10,767 bases of DNA from Discostella pseudostelligera. Lineage: Eukaryota; Bacillariophyta; Thalassiosirophyceae; Thalassiosirales; Thalassiosiraceae. The position numbers were made by a program, and so were the translations under genes. Numbering within the stretch: position 1 is the first letter of the stretch; each line of letters begins with the position of its first letter. The notes under the pieces are model-generated. The model saw only the letters and a list, made by a program, of their open reading frames with translations, searched no databases and was not told the origin of the DNA. The stretch lies in the NCBI GenBank assembly GCA_036940085.1, contig JALLBK010001007.1, forward strand, positions 1 to 10,767, read 5' to 3'. Of the stretch, positions 6,299-10,767 are shown in pieces.

Positions 6299-7930
6299 AT
6301 GTCTGCAACTGCTGTGGACAACCTCTGCACCATGACCTCTGTATCACCTCTGCACCTCTGCACCACCTGCAAAACAACTGCACATGCACATCTGCACCAC
6401 TATACCTCTGCATCTCTACAACTGCTGTGGACAACCTCTGCACCTCTCTGCATCTCTGCCCCTGCATCTGCACCTGCACCTGCACAATAACCTGCTCTGC
6501 ATCACCTCTGCACCTGCACAATCATCTCTGCTGAACCTCACACCACTCAATCACCTGCACAATCATCTCATCTGCTGAACCTCAGCAGCTACCCACCATC
6601 TACCCAGCACTGTCACCTCTGCATCTCCCCACCTCTGCAACTCGACCTCAATACCTCTGCACCACTGCACCTCAGCACCTACTTCTGCACCTCATCTGCA
6701 GCTTCATCTGAACATCTGCATGTCATGCTCTGCAACTGTTTGCACCAGCACCTCTGCAACTCTGCACCAATTCACCTGCTCTGCACCTGTACAATCACCA
6801 ATCACCTGCACTAGTATCACCTCTGCTAAACCTCTGCACCTACTCGGCACCTCTGCAAAACCATGCTACACATGCACATCTGCACCTCTGAACCTAGGCA
6901 CCTACTTCTGCACCTACTTCTGCACCTACTTCTGCACCTAAAGAATGTCTGCAACTGCTGTGGACAACCTCTGCATCACCTCTGCAACATTCTCTCTGCA
7001 TCTCTGTACCATCAGTGCAAAACCCAAAATCACTGCACATGAATATCTGCACCACAGTACCTCTTCACCTCTGCACCACCTGCAAAACAACTGCACCTCT
7101 GTACCTCTGTACCTCTGTACCACCTCTGCACCTCTGTACCTATGTACCTCCTCTGCACCATCTGCACCTGCACCTGCACAATTACCTGCTCTGTACCACC
7201 TCTGCACATTCTGCACAATCATCTCTGCTGAACCTCACACCTGCTAAATCACCTGCACAATCATCTCTGCTGAGGCTGAGCCTCAGCACCTACCCAGCAC
7301 CTCCATCTCTACACCTCCTCACCTCCTCTGCCTTACCATATCTCCATCTCTGCACCACTGTACTTCTGCACCACTAAACCTGCTCTGCACCTAGTCTGCA
7401 CCTCATCTGAACCTCTGCATGTGCTCTGCACCTGTTTTGAACCACCTCTGTAACTCTGCACCAATGCACCTGCTCTGCACCTGATCAATCACCAATCCCC
7501 TGCACAATCACCTCTGCTGAACCTCTGCACCTACTCAGCACCTCTGCAAAACCATACACATGCACATCTGTTGCATGATCTCAACACCTCCATCTCTGCA
7601 CCCTGCATCTCTGCACCTACTCAACACCTAGGCGCACCTGCTTCTGCCCCTACTTATGCACCTACTTATGTGCCTATTTCTGCACCTACTTCTGCACCAA
7701 CTTCTGCCCCTACTTCTTCACCTACTTCTGCACCTGCTGTAGACCACCTCTGCAACACCTCTGAATCACCTCTGCATCACCTCTGCATCGTCTCTGAACC
7801 TCTACACCACCAGTGCAAAACCACTGCATGTGCACATCACACATATCCCACATCACACATCTACACCATTGTACCTCTGAACCTCTCCATATCTGCATGT
7901 CTGCATCTCTGCAGCACCTATGCACTTCTG
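6299..7930. repeat. CCTCTGCA minisatellite with higher-order repeats of about 0.65-0.8 kb
   Basis: Base units of 8 bp (CCTCTGCA, TCTCTGCA, CCTCTGTA) and a 12-bp variant (CACCTACTTCTG). The degenerate modules recur in a fixed order: CTGCTGTGGACAAC, then CACCTGCAAAAC-ACTGCACA, then CAATCATCTCTGCTGAACCT, then CAGCACCTACCCA, then AGTCTGCA...TCATCTGAAC, then CTGCTCTGCACCTG.TCAATCACC, then a 12-bp run. The start module is at 6303, 6949, 7731 (as CTGCTGTAGACCAC) and 8387. No gene is supported. Confidence 0.85.
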
Positions 7931-8338
7931 CCAATGTCACTGAGTGCTCAGCCCCCATTCTCACTGGCAATGGGGGCTCACCACACATAATTAGAGGCAC
8001 TGAGTGCTCAGTCCCCATTCTCACTGGCAAAGGGGGGCTCACCACCCATATTTATTGTCACTGAGTGTTCCGCCCACATTCTCACTGGCAATGGGGGCTC
8101 ACTAACCATATTTAGCCTCACTGAGAGCTTGGCCCCCATTCTCACTGGCAATGGGGGCTCACCACCCATTATCAGTGTCACTGAGTGCTTGGCCCCCATT
8201 CACACTGGCAACGGGGGCTCACTACCCATATTTAGTGTCACTGAGTGCTCAGCCCCCATTCTCACTGGCAATGGGGGGCCACCCATATTTAGTGTCACTG
8301 TGTGCTCAGCCTCCATTCTCACTGGCAATGGGGGCTCA
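7287..8338. repeat. Segmental duplication, copy 1 (composite block)
   Basis: The order of modules from CACCTACCCAGCA through CACCTGCTGTAGACCACC, CACTGCATGTGCACAT and the junction GCCAATGTCACTGAGTGCTC into the 60-bp satellite is repeated at 9462-10603 with an offset of about 2155-2175 bp. Small length differences lie in the simple runs. The 8-bp array and the satellite were therefore copied together. Confidence 0.8.
7931..8338. repeat. 60-bp hairpin satellite, array 1 (7 units)
   Basis: Units begin with TCACTGAGTGCTCAG at about 7936, 7996, 8057, 8117, 8177, 8237 and 8294. The period is 60 bp (one 61, one 57). Each unit carries the stem GCCCCCATT / AATGGGGGC around a nine-base loop, CTCACTGGC, followed by TCAC.ACCCATATTTA. 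An upstream arm, CTGAG-TG-CTCAG, is also palindromic. Variation is concentrated in the spacer and in occasional stem bases. The units are contiguous, so there are no spacers of the CRISPR kind. Confidence 0.95.
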
Positions 8339-8720
8339 GCACCTAGGAACCTATTTCTGCACCTACTTCTGCACCTGATGTATGTCTGCAACTGCTGTGG
8401 ACAACATCTGCATCATCTCTGCATCACCTCTGCAACATTCTCTCTGCATCTCTGCACCACCAGTGCAAAATTCAAATCACTGCATGTGCACATCTGCACC
8501 ACTGTACCTCTTCACCTCTGCACCTCTGCACCTCTGCACCTATGCACCTCTGCACCTCTGCACCTCTGCACCTCTGCACCTATGCACCTATGCTCCTCTG
8601 TACTTCTGTACCTTTACACCTCTGTACCTCTGTACCTCTGTACCTCTGCACCTCTGCACCTCTGCTTCTCCTCTGCACCATCTGCACCTCCTATGACTCC
8701 ACATCTCTGTAACTTGCCTA
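8339..8720. repeat. CCTCTGCA minisatellite including a nearly pure 8-bp run
   Basis: The block opens with the 12-bp variant (CACCTACTTCTG), the start module at 8387, and then a run at about 8507-8665 of some 19 almost perfect CCTCTGCA/CCTCTGTA/CCTATGCA units. Every frame of this run translates to the same octapeptide cycle, PLHLCTSA. It stops at about 8700-8720, where the gene remnant begins. Confidence 0.9.
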
Positions 8721-8724
8721 CTGG

Positions 8725-9255
8725 ATGATCAAATATCTGCAGGGGTGTGGTGGCATCACCTTCTCTGAACCAGGGCCCTCTCACCAGAGATGGAAAACCT
8801 GGTGCAAAAGTCAAGACACAATTGGATGGAGAAATATGCTAGAAGGCAACGTATCCACCCATTTCTACACAATACAACAAAAATACCTCACAGCAAGGCA
8901 GACATCAAAACTGAATGGAGAAGACTGGATGAGAGGATTCATTACTCACCTCATCCACATATCACACTCTCAATGGTTATTTCGGAACTTCACATTGCAC
9001 AATCGACTACATGGTGGGTATCGCGCTCTGAAAGATCAAGCAGAGGTGGCACTGCGCAACGAGGTACTCAGCCACACTGATCTGGATAGGATTCCTGAAC
9101 ACAGCAGATTTCTCTTGGACATTGACACAGAACAACTTGCACAGAGTGACTTTGACACACAGTCTTATTAGGTGGTGGCAATGGAGGCAGCATGCACAGG
9201 GACACTAAGTCGGCCCACCAAACTGAGCAACTTTCGAAACCTTCCAGGTTCATGA
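8725..9255 (+). pseudogene. Fragment of an SHSQW...FRN...LH family protein, retroelement-associated
   Basis: The frame from 8725 reads WKTWCKSQDTIGWRNMLEG, then LNGEDWMRGFITHL, ISHSQWLFRNFTLHNRLHGG, a charged helix (ALKDQAEVALRNEV) and PEHSRFLLDIDTEQLAQSDF ending in QSY-TAG (9169-9171). After the TAG the same frame continues VVAMEAACTGTLSR to a TGA at 9253-9255. From memory, the family (IGW...G, HSQW..RN..LH, LL.D.D.L, QSYW..AM.AA) is a C-terminal region common in diatom hypothetical proteins, often near reverse-transcriptase genes. QSY should be followed by Trp, so the TAG looks like a TGG-to-TAG change. The 5' part of the gene is missing: array sequence starts a few bases upstream of the first codon. 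The ATG at 8725 need not be a real start. Function unknown. Confidence 0.6.
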
Positions 9256-9460
9256 ATCAATTCGCCAGGAGATGGGAGATATCTTCTGCAGAGGGACCAG
9301 CACTACAACCAGTTTTAGGAGTCCTGGGGTGGATGCACGCAATACCCACAATGGCATAGTACCACCCGTACACACACGACTGACAGAGTCAGATCGATGA
9401 AGGAAAACAGACTAAATACAGGTCATGGGATACACTCCCCAATCTGTCTTGAGGATGCAG
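9256..9460. other. Single-copy tail following the gene remnant
   Basis: About 200 bp with no array units and no recognisable gene, extending from the remnant to the restart of the CTGCA array at about 9460. It probably belongs to the same inserted segment as 8725-9255, as its old 3' part. Confidence 0.5.
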
Positions 9461-9461
9461 A

Positions 9462-10603
9462 CACCTACCCAGCAGCACCTCCATCTCTGCACCTCCTCAC
9501 CTCCTCACCTCCTCTGCCCCTCCATATCTCCATCTCTGCACCTCTGCATCACTGCACTTCTGCACCACTAAACCTGCTCTGCACCTAGTCTGCAGCTTCA
9601 TCTGAACCTCTGCATGTACTACTCTGCACCTGTTTTGACCCACCACTGCAACTCTGCTCCAATGCACCTGCTCTGCACCTGATCAATCATCAATTCCCTG
9701 CACAATCACCTCTGCTGAACCTCTGCACCTACTCAGCACCTCTGCAAAAAAATACACACATCTCTGCACCCTTCACCTCTGCACCTACTCAACACCTAGG
9801 CCCAAACTTCTGCCCCTACTTCTGCACCTACTTCTGCCCCTACTTCTAACCCTACTTCTGCACCTACTTCTGCACCTACTTCTGCACCTGCTGTAGACCA
9901 CCTCTGCACCACCTCTGCATCACCTATGCATCACCTTGTCTGCATCATCTCTGCACCTCTGCACCACTGGTGCAAACCACTGCATGTGCACATCCCACAT
10001 CACACATCTACACCATTGTACCTCTGCATCTCTACATCTCTGCATCTCTGCATCTCTGCATCTCTGCATCTCTGCATCTCTGCATCTCTGCACTTCGTCT
10101 GCCAATGTCACTGAGTGCTCAGCCCCCACTCTCTCTGGCAATGGGGGCTCACCACCCAATCTCAATGTCTCTGAGTGCTCAGCCCCCACTCTCACTGGCA
10201 ATGGGGGCTCACTACCCATATTTAATGTCACTGAATGCTTGGCCCCCATTCTCACTGGCAATGGGGGCTCACCAATCATTCTCAGAGTCACTGAGTGCTT
10301 GGCCCCCATTCTCACTGGCAATGGGGGCTCACTACCCATATTTAGTGTCACTGAGTTCTCAGCCCCACTCTCACTGGCAATGGGGGCCACCATCCATCTC
10401 AATGTCACACTAGTGCTTGGCCCCCATTCTCACTGGCAATGGGGGCTCACCATCCATTATCAGTGTCACTGAGTGCTCAGCCCCCATTCTCATTGGCAAT
10501 GGGGCTCACTACCCATATTTAGTGTCACTGAGTTCTCAGCCTCCATTCGCACTGGCAATGGAGGCTCACTACCCATATTTAGTGTCACTGAGTGCTCAGC
10601 CTG
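9462..10603. repeat. Segmental duplication, copy 2 (composite block)
   Basis: Matches 7287-8338 module by module, including the 12-bp run (about 9800-9890), CACCTGCTGTAGACCACCTC (from 9885), CACTGCATGTGCACAT (about 9978) and the junction into the satellite at 10101. Copy 2 differs by expansion of a TCTCTGCA run (about 10025-10090, some nine units) and by nine rather than seven satellite units. Confidence 0.8.
10101..10603. repeat. 60-bp hairpin satellite, array 2 (about 9 units)
   Basis: Units begin with TCACTGAGTGCTCAG-type starts at about 10108, 10168, 10228, 10288, 10348, 10405, 10466, 10525 and 10585 (the last partial). The stem GCCCCCATT / AATGGGGGC is kept in most. The unit at about 10525 has GCCTCCATT paired with AATGGAGGC, a matched change on both sides. 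The array ends in the partial unit CTGAGTGCTCAGCC at about 10603. Confidence 0.95.
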
Positions 10604-10767
10604 ACCCAGGCATGCAGTAGTACTGATGATGAGGGCACGAGGAAGTACACGCCAGTGACAATCAACTCAGTTTGAAAATTATGAGCTCAGTTTAGAATGA
10701 AAAGTGAGGAGGCTCTGCTAGCAATTACTGGAGCAGAGCAAGCAGGTCTGTAGAAGTCTACAGGCCT
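10604..10767. other. Single-copy tail at the window edge
   Basis: No gene is visible. The 15-mer TGAAAATTATGAGCT (10673-10687), followed by a loosely similar stretch, is shared with 5958-5972, so this may be the beginning of a second copy of the insert at 5881-6298. It is cut by the window end. Confidence 0.5.

Noticed and set aside
7931..8338. CRISPR-like array
   Set aside because: The units are contiguous 60-bp repeats with no unique spacers, in a eukaryotic setting, with no cas genes.
7936..8340. G-quadruplex potential from the G5 runs of the satellite
   Set aside because: The runs are about 60 bases apart and each pairs perfectly with the C5 run of its own unit, so the hairpin explains them better.
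8129..8728. 199-codon plus-strand open frame (and the overlapping frames at 9920-10472)
   Set aside because: It runs through the 60-bp satellite and then the pure 8-bp run. Composition follows the repeats, all frames are open, and frames change at unit-length changes.

Overview
The window looks like eukaryotic nuclear DNA, and every gene-like stretch in it is damaged. It is made of tandem-repeat arrays with mobile elements and gene remnants inserted into or between them. I see no bacterial gene organisation, rRNA, tRNA or CRISPR array. A stramenopile microalga such as a diatom is my best guess. The guess rests on remembered resemblance of two remnants (a pogo/DDE_1-type transposase at 1311-2946, minus strand, and an SHSQW...FRN...LH protein tail at 8725-9255, plus strand) to protein families abundant in those genomes. 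I could not test it with a search.

Layout. 1-979: an array of an 8-base unit read as GAGGTGCA, interrupted by a 287-bp element (469-755) with 12-bp terminal inverted repeats (TIRs) and a 10-bp target-site duplication (TSD). About 980-3392: a roughly 2.4-kb DNA transposon with about 35-bp imperfect inverted ends and flanking TA, carrying a broken transposase. That gene has two frame shifts, a 105-bp template-switch-like insertion that adds a stop, and probably a missing catalytic middle. 3395-4178: mostly single-copy DNA with three E2F-type TCCCGCCAAA motifs and the remnant of an acidic, basic-tailed protein cut off by a transposon end. 4179-4788: a half copy and then a complete 443-bp copy of a hAT-like element, the complete one with an 8-bp TSD. 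4797-10603: a long array of the same 8-base family in the opposite orientation (CCTCTGCA). It contains a 340-bp TA-flanked hairpin element (4942-5281), a single-copy hairpin-rich insert (about 5881-6298), a gene remnant (about 8720-9460) and two arrays of a 60-bp hairpin satellite (7931-8338 and 10101-10603). 10604-10767: a single-copy tail.

The parts do not form a working pathway. The story is one of genome dynamics: an 8-bp repeat expanded into higher-order units of about 0.65-0.8 kb, one composite block (8-bp repeats plus hairpin satellite) was duplicated about 2.17 kb apart, and several transposon types inserted in and around it. The most notable observations are the hairpin satellite with a compensated base pair, the precise templated insertion inside the transposase, the E2F-site triplet, and several small elements whose ends and TSDs can be read directly.
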